This document shows, one piece after another, positions 18,937 to 27,989 of a DNA stretch of 39,353 bases. Location of the stretch: contig DAICYJ010000053.1 in the NCBI GenBank assembly GCA_027311705.1, forward strand, positions 1-39,353, in the 5' to 3' direction. Within the stretch, counting starts at the first letter, position 1. Every line of letters begins with the position of its first letter. The translations under genes and the position numbers were made by a program. The notes beneath the pieces were generated by a model. That model saw only the letters and a program-made list of their open reading frames with translations, was not told where the DNA came from and did not search any database. Source of the stretch: Novosphingobium sp. GTDB taxonomy: Bacteria; Pseudomonadota; Alphaproteobacteria; Sphingomonadales; Sphingomonadaceae.

Positions 18937-21249
18937 TCACGTCGAGTGCTTCGCATCCCGCGTCGATTGCACCATGCCCGGCGTGATGAACCCCAGCGGG
19001 CTCGGTTCCATCGCGCGCTTCTTCAGCTCGCCCTTCATCCGGCCGTACTCTTCTTCCATCTCCGCCGTCACCGTGGCGCGCGAATCCGCCAAGGCCTCGG
19101 TAAAGTCGGCACCCGTCACCTGCTGCACATCGCCCCCGGCGCGACGGATCGCACTGAGGCCTGCACGCCGCACCACGTCTTCCAGATCCGCACCGGTAAA
19201 CCGCTCGGTCTGGCGCGCCACCGCTTCCAGATCGACATCGTCCGCCATCGGCATGGAACCGGTGTGGATGCGCAGGATGCGCACCCGCCCTTCCATGCTC
19301 GGCGTGCCGACATAGACCAGTTCGTCGAACCGGCCCGGCCGCAGCAAGGCAGGGTCGACCAGATTGGGCCGGTTGGTCGCGCCGATCACCACCACCGATT
19401 GCAGTTCTTCCAGCCCATCCATTTCGGCGAGGATGGTGTTGACCACCCGCGCCGTCACTTGCGGCTCGCCCACGCCCGAACCGCGCGCCGGCACCAAGCT
19501 GTCGATCTCGTCGATGAACACCACGCACGGTGCCACTTGCCGCGCACGGGCAAACAGGCGCGCGATCTGCTGCTCGCTTTCGCCGAACCACTTGCTCAGC
19601 AGGTCCGACGATTTGATCGCGATGAAGTTGGCCTCCGCCTCCTTCGCCACGGCCTTGGCCAGCAGGGTCTTGCCGGTGCCGGGCGGGCCATAAAGCAGGA
19701 AACCCTTGGCCGGCCGGATACCCAACCGGTGAAACGCGTCCGGGTTCTTGAGCGGCAGTTCTACGCCCTCGCGCAGTTTCTCCTGCGCCTCGTCCAGGCC
19801 GCCGATATCGTCCCAGCCCACGGTCGGAGCCTGCACCATCACTTCGCGCATCGCCGAAGGCTGCACGCGCTTCAGCGCCTGAACGAAATCGTCGCGATCC
19901 ACGCGCAGGCTGTCGAGCACGTCCTGCGGGATGGTCTGCTGCTCGAAATCGAGCTTGGGCATGATCCGCCGCACCGCCTCGATCGCGGCCTCGCGCGCCA
20001 GTGCGGCAAGGTCTGCGCCGACGAAACCATGCGTGGTGCGTGCCAGTTCCTTGAGGTCGACGTCTTCGGCCAGCGGCATGCCGCGGGTGTGGATGCCGAT
20101 GATCTCGCGCCGCCCGCTTTCATCGGGCACGCCGACCACGATCTCGCGGTCGAACCGGCCGGGCCGGCGCAGTGCCTCGTCGATGGCGTCAGGCCGGTTG
20201 GTCGCCGCGATCACCACCAGATTGGACCGCGCCTGCAATCCGTCCATCAAAGTCAGCAACTGGGCGACAAGGCGTTTCTCCGCCTCGCCCGTCACCTGGC
20301 TGCGTTTTGGCGCGATCGAATCCAGTTCGTCGATGAAGACGATGGCGGGGGCGTTCTTGGTCGCTTCCTCGAACACCTCGCGCAGCCGCTTCTCGCTCTC
20401 ACCATACGCCGACCCCATGATTTCGGGGCCGTTGATGGTGTAGAAGCTGGCGTCGCTTTCATTGGCCACCGCCCGGGCCAGCCGCGTCTTGCCGGTGCCC
20501 GGCGGGCCATGCAACAGCACGCCTTTGGGCGGATCGACGCCCAGCCGCGTGAACAATTCGGGATAGCGCAGCGGCAGTTCGACCATCTCGCGCAACTGGC
20601 GGATGGTGTCGCCCATGCCGCCCACGTCGTCATAGTTGACGTCGGCGCGACTGCTGCGCGGCTCCTCGTATTCGGCGCGCATTTCGACTTCGGTGTTCTC
20701 GTCGATGTGGACGATACCCTTGGGCACCGTGGAAACGACGGTCAGGCGGATCTGGGTGAGCGCAAAGGCCGGTGCATTCAGCATCTGGCGCAGTTGCGGC
20801 GGCATATCGCCCCGGTTTACCTGCTGCTGGCCCGCCGTGGCGACCAGATCGCCGGTCACCAGCGGACGGCCCGCGAAGTTGCGCTTCAGCGCCAGCGCGG
20901 GGCCTTGCAGCCGCAGTTCGCGCTGCGCCGGGGCAAACACCACGCGCTGCGCCGGGCGCGAATCCGCCTTGCGCACTTCCACGTGCTCGCCCGAACCCAC
21001 ATCGGCATTGGCCCGCTGCAAACCGTCGAGCCGGATCACTTCCAGCCCTTCGTCTTCGGGATAGGGCAGCACGGCACGCGCCGCCGTGGAGCGCTTGCCG
21101 ACGATTTCGATGACATCGCCTTCGGTCACGCCCAGCGCACCCATCACCGCGCGGCTGATGCGCGCGATGCCGTGCCCGGATTCTTCCTGCCGCGATCCCG
21201 CGACCTGAAGACGCACGGCTTTTGTGTCGAGTGTAGCTGCGTCTGCCAT
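18937..21249 (-). CDS. CDC48/VAT-type double AAA+ ATPase
   Basis: N-terminal CDC48-N-like domain (LQVAGSRQEESGHGIARISRAVMGALGVTEGDVIEIVGKR). Two Walker A (HGPPGTGKTRLA, YGPPGTGKTLLA) and two Walker B (VFIDELDSIAPKR, VFIDEIDSLVPAR) motifs. Confidence 0.97.
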   Translation of the reverse strand: MADAATLDTKAVRLQVAGSRQEESGHGIARISRAVMGALGVTEGDVIEIVGKRSTAARAVLPYPEDEGLEVIRLDGLQRANADVGSGEHVEVRKADSRPAQRVVFAPAQRELRLQGPALALKRNFAGRPLVTGDLVATAGQQQVNRGDMPPQLRQMLNAPAFALTQIRLTVVSTVPKGIVHIDENTEVEMRAEYEEPRSSRADVNYDDVGGMGDTIRQLREMVELPLRYPELFTRLGVDPPKGVLLHGPPGTGKTRLARAVANESDASFYTINGPEIMGSAYGESEKRLREVFEEATKNAPAIVFIDELDSIAPKRSQVTGEAEKRLVAQLLTLMDGLQARSNLVVIAATNRPDAIDEALRRPGRFDREIVVGVPDESGRREIIGIHTRGMPLAEDVDLKELARTTHGFVGADLAALAREAAIEAVRRIMPKLDFEQQTIPQDVLDSLRVDRDDFVQALKRVQPSAMREVMVQAPTVGWDDIGGLDEAQEKLREGVELPLKNPDAFHRLGIRPAKGFLLYGPPGTGKTLLAKAVAKEAEANFIAIKSSDLLSKWFGESEQQIARLFARARQVAPCVVFIDEIDSLVPARGSGVGEPQVTARVVNTILAEMDGLEELQSVVVIGATNRPNLVDPALLRPGRFDELVYVGTPSMEGRVRILRIHTGSMPMADDVDLEAVARQTERFTGADLEDVVRRAGLSAIRRAGGDVQQVTGADFTEALADSRATVTAEMEEEYGRMKGELKKRAMEPSPLGFITPGMVQSTRDAKHST

Positions 21250-21401
21250 TGGGCTTGCCTCTTTCGTCCGCGTTGCTTTCCTGATCACTGAACTAGGAAG
21301 CGGACGGCGGCTTTTCAAACGCGGCGCGAGGCAGAAGGTTGCGCCAGGTCCACCGGATGGGGCGGAGCACGCGCTAACCCATTGATCGCAATTCCGAAAT
21401 G

Positions 21402-21432
21402 AAAAAAAGCCCGGCTGTTGCCAGCCGGGCTT
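21402..21432 (-). terminator. Rho-independent terminator (minus strand)
   Basis: On the minus strand: AAGCCCGGCTG-gcaa-CAGCCGGGCTT, 11-bp perfect stem, followed by a T tract (plus-strand A run 21402-21408). Confidence 0.85.
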
Positions 21433-21475
21433 GGAAGTTTGGGAGAGGATGCCTGAAAGGCAGGATCTGAATGTC
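21402..21475 (-). ncRNA. Candidate small RNA ending in the intrinsic terminator
   Basis: Minus strand: short hairpin TGCCT-ttc-AGGCA (21462-21450), pyrimidine-rich linker TCCTCTCCCAAACTTCC, then terminator. No convincing ORF. 5' end not determined. Confidence 0.4.
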
Positions 21476-21668
21476 ATCGATCATACAATTGTGCAAGTGC
21501 GAAATCGGTCGATTCGGTTGCAGTTTTTGCATGCCGCTATGCCGAAATGGCGAAAAGACGCCGTATCTCATGGTGAATCCGGCCGTCACAGACCGCCACG
21601 CCTATCAAAAAGATCAGATTTGCCAGGTGAATCATTGCATCGCAACACGGCCAGTTCACGGCCAAACA

Positions 21669-22136
21669 TCAATCTGCACAGCCCCGCGCGATGTCGGGCC
21701 CGATTTCCCGCACAGCAGTAAAGCGGTAAATCCGGTCCGACATGCCATCGCTGCACTGCCCGGCTGCCACTTTCAGCATCAGGGGCTTGCCATCAAGCGC
21801 ACCGACGTATTCGGCGCCGTCAGCGGTCTCGCGCCGCGTGACGGTGATGCGGATGCCGCTGACGAACTCGGGCGTTGAATAGACCAATGCTTGTCCGTCC
21901 ACCTCTGCGCCCCAGAACGGTTCGGTGCCGACCGCCTTGAACGTGCGGGGCACCGGCGAAGGCTTGGATTGCACTGCGTCCCTCGACATCGCTGGTGGCG
22001 CGGGCAACGCGGCGGCATCGCTGGCCGTGTCATCCACGGGCGGCGCAACAGGCTTGTGGCAACCCGCTACTGCAAGCATTGAAATGGCGGCGGCTGCAAG
22101 CAGGGCTGCCCATTCGGGGCGGTTTCGCGGTATCAT
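21669..22136 (-). CDS. Putative lipoprotein with a GTEPFWG motif (COG3650-like)
   Basis: Lipobox-like MLAVAGC; FKAVGTEPFWGAEVDGQALVYSTPE and MSDRIYRFTA. Confidence 0.7.
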   Translation of the reverse strand: MIPRNRPEWAALLAAAAISMLAVAGCHKPVAPPVDDTASDAAALPAPPAMSRDAVQSKPSPVPRTFKAVGTEPFWGAEVDGQALVYSTPEFVSGIRITVTRRETADGAEYVGALDGKPLMLKVAAGQCSDGMSDRIYRFTAVREIGPDIARGCAD

Positions 22137-22332
22137 GTCATTCTCCTGCTCTTCGGATTGCTGCGGCGCACGCGGTGGCAGCCTGCTGGCTCGGCAAATC
22201 GGGCAAGCAACGCAGTGTGACCGCCGGAACCCGAGTTTGACTTCGTGCTGCACTGCAGTATAAATCCAAAATTGCGGTATTCTGGCGACACCGACTTGCA
22301 TTTTGCCAGCCGCGACAGCGCCGGAGGGTTCC

Positions 22333-23571
22333 TTGATCACTGTTAAAGAAGCACTTGATCGGAACAAGGGAATCGGGCCAGGGTTCCACCTGCTGCGCCA
22401 CGTGTTGTCTGTGGCGATCGTCATATGGCACACGCGGCAAGCTATCTGGTGGAGCTACAGCGCCAAGGCGCTGGCTGCCGAAGGCAAAATCGCCAGCGGA
22501 TTGTCGCGGGCCTCGGAATACAATCTGGAAGACATGATACGACCGGCGATTCATTCGCTGGTGGCGATCTTCTTCGTGCTCAGCGGCTTTCTGGTCATGG
22601 GTTCCGCCCTGCGTACGCGCGGCACCGGGAAATTCCTGACCAATCGCGCGCTGCGGATTTTCCCGGCCCTTGGCGCGGAAACGCTGTTGTCGGCGTTCAT
22701 TCTCGGCCCGGCAACCACCACGTTGGCGCTCGGTGCCTATTTCACCCATCCGGAATTCTTCGGCTATTTCGGCAACATCGTCGGCTGGCTGCACTATACC
22801 CTGCCGGGCGTGTTCGAGAACAACCCCTACCCGCGCATCATCAACGGGCAGTTGTGGACGCTCCACCCGGAGTTCATGTCCTATGCCACGATGGCCTTCT
22901 TCATGGCCACGACGCTCGCCTTCAAGCGCCGTGTGCTGCTGGTGATCGGCATGGCTATGATCGCCACGACAACCGCGCTTTATGTCTACGATCCGGTGAC
23001 GTTCGACGTCAAAGGCGAGAACATGTTCCACCCGTGGTACGTGGCGATGCTGTTCTGGTTCGGCGCCGTGGCATTCCATTATGCGGACAAAATTCCACTG
23101 AAGTTCAGCCTGTTTGTGGCCAGTGCAGCCGCTTACTGGGCGATGATGTTCTTCAACGTGCTGGCCCCGCTGGCAGGTTTCTGCCTCACCTACATCACTG
23201 TCTATGTCGGCATGACGGCGTTTCCGTGGTGGGACAGGCTGGTGAAGTCGGATTATTCCTACGGCGTGTACCTCTACCACTTCCCGATCATCCAGCTGGT
23301 GATCTGGCTGCTGCTACCCACGCCGGTTGCGCAGATGAGCAATCCAGTTCAGCTGGCGATCGTGTTCCCCACCGCGCTGGCCGTCACGGTCGGCTTTGCC
23401 ATCCTGTCGTGGCGCTACATCGAAAAGCCGGCGCTGAAACTGCGCAAGGTCTTTGCCCGCACCGAACCGATCACGGGCGAGATTCCGCCCGCATCGGCCG
23501 GGCACCACGGCTTTGCGATCCCGGCAGACGAGCCGGAAACCGAAGCCACTCCGGTGCTCAAGCACAGCTGA
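22333..23571 (+). CDS. Acyltransferase 3 family protein (second copy)
   Basis: Multi-TM; LRHVLSVAIVIWHTRQAIW, FFVLSGFLVMGSA, YSYGVYLYHFPIIQLVIW. TTG start proposed with GGAGGG about 5 nt upstream; ORF extends to 22303. Confidence 0.85.
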   Translation: MITVKEALDRNKGIGPGFHLLRHVLSVAIVIWHTRQAIWWSYSAKALAAEGKIASGLSRASEYNLEDMIRPAIHSLVAIFFVLSGFLVMGSALRTRGTGKFLTNRALRIFPALGAETLLSAFILGPATTTLALGAYFTHPEFFGYFGNIVGWLHYTLPGVFENNPYPRIINGQLWTLHPEFMSYATMAFFMATTLAFKRRVLLVIGMAMIATTTALYVYDPVTFDVKGENMFHPWYVAMLFWFGAVAFHYADKIPLKFSLFVASAAAYWAMMFFNVLAPLAGFCLTYITVYVGMTAFPWWDRLVKSDYSYGVYLYHFPIIQLVIWLLLPTPVAQMSNPVQLAIVFPTALAVTVGFAILSWRYIEKPALKLRKVFARTEPITGEIPPASAGHHGFAIPADEPETEATPVLKHS

Positions 23572-23589
23572 CTGCAGGCGGCTGACCGG

Positions 23590-24369
23590 TCAGTGCGCCA
23601 GCAGCAGCGGCACCTGGCTCCGGTCCAGCATTCCGCGCGATACGCCGCCCAGCAGCAATTCGCGCAGGCGGCTTTTGCCGAAAAGGCCCATGACGATAAG
23701 GCCGGCACCCAGCCTTTGCGCCGTTTCCTCGATGGTGTGGGCGATCGTGCCGTTGCGCTCAGCCTCGTGGCAATCGGCGTGGATGCCGTGGCGCGAGAGA
23801 TAGCAGGCGGCATCGCGCGCGGGGAAGTTCTCTTCCTTTTCGCGCACCGTCAGCACGTGCACAGCGCTGGAAAGCTGCAGCAGCGGCAGGGCGGCGTGCA
23901 TCGCGGTGGCGCATTCACGCCCACCGTCCCATGCGATCAGCACGGGCGCGTCGAACGTCAGCAGGGGCACCCCGCGCGGCAGCGCCAGCACCGGGCAACG
24001 CACGCCAAGGCCCACTTCTTCCAGCCGCGGATCTTCCAGGCTGGCCACGATCACGTCGGCAAAGCGCGATGCGCCTGCCACGCCTTCGACCCGCCCCATA
24101 TCGACGACCGCAACATCGAATGGCACGTCCTGCCGCGAAAGTCGTGCGTCCAGATCGGCAGCCAACTTTTCATCAAGATCGCGCACCTGCGTGATCGCAT
24201 CGGCTGAAAGCGCAGCGCCGCCAAATGGCTCCCACAGCGCCATTTGCGCAAATGGCGTGGCAATCTGGAAGGTAACGTGGCCATCAATCGCGCGGGCCAG
24301 CGCCAGTGCAGTTTCAACGCGATCATCGAGCGAAGCGGCGCTATCGGCCGGGCAGAGAATGGAGCGCAT
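23590..24369 (-). CDS. Universal stress protein family protein (tandem USP domains likely)
   Basis: MRSILCPADSAASLDDRVETALALARAIDGHVTF...; C-terminal GAGLIVMGLFGKSRLRELLLGGVSRGMLDRSQVPLLLAH is a USP ATP-binding motif. Confidence 0.9.
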   Translation of the reverse strand: MRSILCPADSAASLDDRVETALALARAIDGHVTFQIATPFAQMALWEPFGGAALSADAITQVRDLDEKLAADLDARLSRQDVPFDVAVVDMGRVEGVAGASRFADVIVASLEDPRLEEVGLGVRCPVLALPRGVPLLTFDAPVLIAWDGGRECATAMHAALPLLQLSSAVHVLTVREKEENFPARDAACYLSRHGIHADCHEAERNGTIAHTIEETAQRLGAGLIVMGLFGKSRLRELLLGGVSRGMLDRSQVPLLLAH

Positions 24370-24445
24370 GGGGATCCTCCTTCTTGGTTGCCGCAAATCT
24401 TTCGTATCTGGCACCATCATACCATGATCCACGTCAATTCGCGCG

Positions 24446-25330
24446 TCATCCGGCATCTGGTTCGATTTCCAGCATCGCGGCACGGCGGAACAGTTCGAGG
24501 ATGAGCGGGTCACGCTCCTGGGCGCGGATGGCGGCTTCAAAGCGGATCTGCCGTGCGGGACGCGGCAGCACCTCCAACAAAGCACCGCTCGCCAATTCGG
24601 CCCGCACCATCGTTTCGGGCAGCACCGCCGCGCCTCCGCCCAGCAGCACGATCTCGATCAGCGTGCGCACATTGTTGCAGGTGCCGATGCCGCGCGGCTC
24701 GATGCCGTGTTCCGCCAGCGTTTCCAGCATCACCCCGTGCAGCGGCGAATGGCTGGGCAACGACCACACCGGCAGCGCCTGCGCAAATCCGCCCGCCTGC
24801 GCCGTCGCCCGACTTGCCACCCACACCAACGCGACCGATCCGATGGGGGCGGTGCGAATGCCGGGGCTGGCCACCGGTCCGGCCAGGAACACCAGATCGC
24901 TCGTCCCACCCAGCACCTGTTGCAGCATGCGCGCCGTCAGATCGAGTTCGATCTCCAGCGTCACGCCCGGCAGATCGGCCTCCACATCGCGCACGAAACG
25001 CGGCAGGCAACTCGCGGCCGCAATCTCGCCGGTGCCGATGCGGACAACGCCGGTCGCGCCAGCAAAATCGCTCGCCTTGAACAGCGCGCGTTCAAAACCT
25101 GCCCATAATGGCTCGAAATCGTGCACCAGATCGCGCCCGCGCGCGGTCAGCATCATGCGCCGCCCTTCGCGCCGAAACAGCGCAACGCCCAGCTGCGATT
25201 CCATTTCGCGCACGCGCGCCGAAATGGCAGGTTGCGTGGTGTTGAGTCGTTCCGCCGCCGCCCGAAAGGTGCCCAGCCGCGAGATCCACAGCAGCGTTTC
25301 AAGGTGATAGATGGCCAGCCGTTTCATCAT
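24446..25330 (-). CDS. LysR family transcriptional regulator
   Basis: N-terminal HTH LETLLWISRLGTFRAAAERLNTTQPAISARVREMESQLGVALFRREGRRMMLTARG; divergent from SCOT genes. Confidence 0.95.
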   Translation of the reverse strand: MMKRLAIYHLETLLWISRLGTFRAAAERLNTTQPAISARVREMESQLGVALFRREGRRMMLTARGRDLVHDFEPLWAGFERALFKASDFAGATGVVRIGTGEIAAASCLPRFVRDVEADLPGVTLEIELDLTARMLQQVLGGTSDLVFLAGPVASPGIRTAPIGSVALVWVASRATAQAGGFAQALPVWSLPSHSPLHGVMLETLAEHGIEPRGIGTCNNVRTLIEIVLLGGGAAVLPETMVRAELASGALLEVLPRPARQIRFEAAIRAQERDPLILELFRRAAMLEIEPDAG

Positions 25331-25366
25331 TCACTCTTATCATATTTCATAACAATGTATCGCTAG

Positions 25367-25381
25367 TTCGGATCAATTGAA
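25367..25381. promoter_or_regulatory. Candidate LysR-type box (TTC-N9-GAA, T-N11-A)
   Basis: TTCGGATCAATTGAA in the LysR/SCOT divergent spacer. Confidence 0.3.
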
Positions 25382-25417
25382 CCCGCTACGCTCGCCAGAA
25401 CAACCAGGAGAGTCGAT

Positions 25418-26128
25418 TTGGCCCGAAAGCTTTTTCCAGACGCGGCGGCCGCCCTTGAAGGGCTGCTGGAAGACGGACTGCTCATTGCCTGCGGGGGCTT
25501 CGGCCTGTGCGGCATCCCCGAACGGCTGCTCGATGCGGTCCGCGATTCGGGCGTGAAGGACCTTACCTTCGCCAGCAACAACGCCGGCATCGACAACGAA
25601 GGCATCGGCAAGCTGCTGCGCACGCATCAGGTGAAAAAGATGATCTCGTCCTACGTCGGCGAGAACAAGGAATTCGAACGCCAGTATCTTTCGGGCGAAC
25701 TCGAAGTCGAATTCTGCCCGCAAGGCACGCTCGCCGAACGCATGCGCGCCGGCGGCGCGGGCATTCCGGGCTTCTATACCAAGACCGGCGTCGGCACGCT
25801 GGTGGCCGAAGGCAAGGAAGTGAAGACCTTCAACGGCCAGGACTACATCCTCGAACAGGGCATCTTCGCCGATCTCTCGCTGGTCAAGGCATGGAAGGCC
25901 GATGAAACCGGCAACGTGATCTTCCGCAAGACCGCGCGCAATTTCAACGTGCCCGCCGCCACTTGCGGCAAGGTCTGCGTCGTCGAGGTTGAAGAAATCG
26001 TCCCCGTCGGCAGTCTCGATCCCGAGGCGATCCATCTGCCAGGCGTCTACGTCCAGCGCCTGATCGTCGGCGCGCCTTACGACAAGAAGATCGAATTCCG
26101 CACCGTACGCGAAAGGGAGGCCGCATAA
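25418..26128 (+). CDS. scoA: 3-oxoacid CoA-transferase subunit A
   Basis: [82 protein letters not shown] are SCOT alpha signatures. Confidence 0.96.
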   Translation: MARKLFPDAAAALEGLLEDGLLIACGGFGLCGIPERLLDAVRDSGVKDLTFASNNAGIDNEGIGKLLRTHQVKKMISSYVGENKEFERQYLSGELEVEFCPQGTLAERMRAGGAGIPGFYTKTGVGTLVAEGKEVKTFNGQDYILEQGIFADLSLVKAWKADETGNVIFRKTARNFNVPAATCGKVCVVEVEEIVPVGSLDPEAIHLPGVYVQRLIVGAPYDKKIEFRTVREREAA

Positions 26129-26763
26129 TGGCTTGGACCAGAGATGAAATGGCCGCCCGCGCCGCGCGCGAATTGCAGGATGGTTTCTATGTGAACCTCG
26201 GCATCGGCATCCCCACGCTGGTCGCCAACCACATCCCCGCCGGGATGACGGTGACGCTCCAGTCCGAAAACGGCATGCTCGGCATCGGCCCCTTCCCCTA
26301 TGCGGGCGAGGAAGACGCCGACCTGATCAATGCCGGCAAGCAGACCATCAGCGAACTGCCGCAGTCCGCTTATTTCGACAGCGCGGCCAGCTTCGCCATG
26401 ATCCGCGGCGGGCACATCGACCTCACCGTGCTGGGCGCGATGGAAGTCGCTGAAAACGGCGACATCGCCAACTGGATGGTGCCCGGCAAGATGATCAAGG
26501 GCATGGGCGGCGCGATGGATCTCGTCGCCGGCGTGAAGAAGATCATCGTGGTGATGGAACACTGCGCCAAGGACGGCAGCCCCAAGTTCATCCCCGCCTG
26601 CACCCTGCCGCTCACGGGCGTGGGCGTGGTCGATATGGTGATCACCGACCTCGCCGTGTTCGCCCGCGCCGATCACGCCAGCCCCTTCCGCCTCGTCGAG
26701 CTTGCGCCCGGCGTCACGGCAGAGGAAGTGAAGGCCAAGACCACCGCGCACTACGTGGATTGA
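26128..26763 (+). CDS. scoB: 3-oxoacid CoA-transferase subunit B
   Basis: [38 protein letters not shown] (catalytic SENG), [14 protein letters not shown]. Confidence 0.96.
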   Translation: MAWTRDEMAARAARELQDGFYVNLGIGIPTLVANHIPAGMTVTLQSENGMLGIGPFPYAGEEDADLINAGKQTISELPQSAYFDSAASFAMIRGGHIDLTVLGAMEVAENGDIANWMVPGKMIKGMGGAMDLVAGVKKIIVVMEHCAKDGSPKFIPACTLPLTGVGVVDMVITDLAVFARADHASPFRLVELAPGVTAEEVKAKTTAHYVD

Positions 26764-26802
26764 TTCGGGGGGACATGCGCGGCCCCGCCACGGAGCCCGC
26801 GC

Positions 26803-27486
26803 ATGTCCTTCACCCTCATCACCGCCAACCGCAATTATTCGAGCTGGTCGCTGCGCCCGTGGGTGCTGATGAAGGGCTTGGGCATTCCCTTCGCCGACCG
26901 GCTCGAACCGTTCACCAAGCCGGTGAACTACGATGACTTCCGCGCCTTCTCCCCCACCGGCCAGGTGCCAGTCCTGATCGACGGCGAGACCACGGTGTGG
27001 GATTCCCTCGGCATCGCGCTCTATCTGGCAGACCGCTACCCCGCCGTCTGGCCCACCGACCCAGCCGCCCGCGCTTTCGCGCAAAGCGTGGTCACCGAAA
27101 TGCACGGCGGCTTTTCGGCGCTACGCAACGATTGCACCATGAACGTCGGCGTCCGCGTAAAACCCCGCCCGATGCGCGAAGCCCTGCTGCGAGACGTCGC
27201 CCGCGTGCGCGAAATCCTCGAACAAGGCCTGACGAATTTCGGCGGACCCTACCTAGCGGGCGAAACCTTCACCGTGGCCGACGCCTTCTATGCTCCGGTC
27301 GCCTACCGCATCCGCACGTATGGTCTGGACGTGGGCAAGGGCCAGGCATGGGTCGACCACATGCTCGCCGTCGAACCCATGCGCCAATGGGAAGCCGAAG
27401 CGCTGGCCGAAAGCTGGCGCGAGGAAAGCCACGAAGCGGAGCTTGCGGCGGCTGGCGAGATCGTGGCGGATTATCGGGTGGGGTGA
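26803..27486 (+). CDS. Glutathione S-transferase family protein (second copy)
   Basis: MSFTLITANRNYSSWSLRPWVLMKGLGIPF..., GQVPVLIDGETTVWDSLGIALYLAD; shares the N.NYSSWSLR motif with the GST at 12584-13249. Confidence 0.93.
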   Translation: MSFTLITANRNYSSWSLRPWVLMKGLGIPFADRLEPFTKPVNYDDFRAFSPTGQVPVLIDGETTVWDSLGIALYLADRYPAVWPTDPAARAFAQSVVTEMHGGFSALRNDCTMNVGVRVKPRPMREALLRDVARVREILEQGLTNFGGPYLAGETFTVADAFYAPVAYRIRTYGLDVGKGQAWVDHMLAVEPMRQWEAEALAESWREESHEAELAAAGEIVADYRVG

Positions 27487-27516
27487 GGCCCCAATATACA
27501 CATCTCAAAACCACCC

Positions 27517-27548
27517 CGTCGCCCCGGGCTTGACCCGGGGCCCAGCTT
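27517..27548 (+). repeat. Palindromic repeat family B, copy 1 (left flank of GIY-YIG gene)
   Basis: CGTCGCCCCGGGCTTGACCCGGGGCCCAGCTT; 8-bp perfect stem GCCCCGGG/CCCGGGGC with CTTGA loop. Confidence 0.92.
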
Positions 27549-27564
27549 CCCTTCAACTCGGCTG

Positions 27565-27864
27565 ATGGATCGGGAACAACGTGGCGGCTGGGTCTACATC
27601 ATGGCCAATCGCTATCGCGGTCCGATCTACGTCGGGGTTACCGCAAACCTGCCACAACGGATCTTCCAGCACCGCGAGGGTGGCGGTTCAGAGTTCTGCG
27701 CCCGCCACAACTTGCACAGACTGGTATGGGCGGAGCGCGGCGACACTGTCGAAGACTGCATTGCTCACGAAAAGCGCGTGAAACGATGGCGGCGTGAATG
27801 GAAGTTTGCGTTGATCGAAAAGGCAAACCCGGATTGGGCGGACCTCTACGATTTTCTTGTGTGA
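27565..27864 (+). CDS. Small single-domain GIY-YIG endonuclease
   Basis: GGWVYIMANRYRGPIYVGVTANLPQRIFQHREGGGSEFCARHNLHRLVWAERGDTVEDCIAHEKRVKRWRREWKFALIEKANPDWADLYDFLV: GIY (VYI), YIG (YVG), conserved R and E. Confidence 0.95.
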   Translation: MDREQRGGWVYIMANRYRGPIYVGVTANLPQRIFQHREGGGSEFCARHNLHRLVWAERGDTVEDCIAHEKRVKRWRREWKFALIEKANPDWADLYDFLV

Positions 27865-27883
27865 TCGGGCATTGCGCCGAAAC

Positions 27884-27915
27884 AAGCTGGGCCCCGGATC
27901 AAGTCCGGGGCAACG
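27884..27915 (-). repeat. Palindromic repeat family B, copy 2 (right flank, inverted relative to copy 1)
   Basis: Plus strand AAGCTGGGCCCCGGATCAAGTCCGGGGCAACG. Its reverse complement matches copy 1 at 29/32 positions. Confidence 0.92.
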
Positions 27916-27957
27916 TAGGTGTGAGGCCCATGGGGTGGAAATACCATCCCCCAGTTT

Positions 27958-27989
27958 CGTCACCCCGGGCTTGACCCGGGGTCCAGCTA
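27958..27989 (+). repeat. Palindromic repeat family B, copy 3
   Basis: CGTCACCCCGGGCTTGACCCGGGGTCCAGCTA; 29/32 to copy 1; stem ACCCCGGG/CCCGGGGT intact. Confidence 0.92.

Noticed and set aside
18946-21291. 781-aa plus-strand ORF antisense to the CDC48-type gene
   Set aside because: High-GC frame shadow; His/Arg/Gln-rich low-complexity translation with no recognisable domain, while the minus frame is clearly CDC48.
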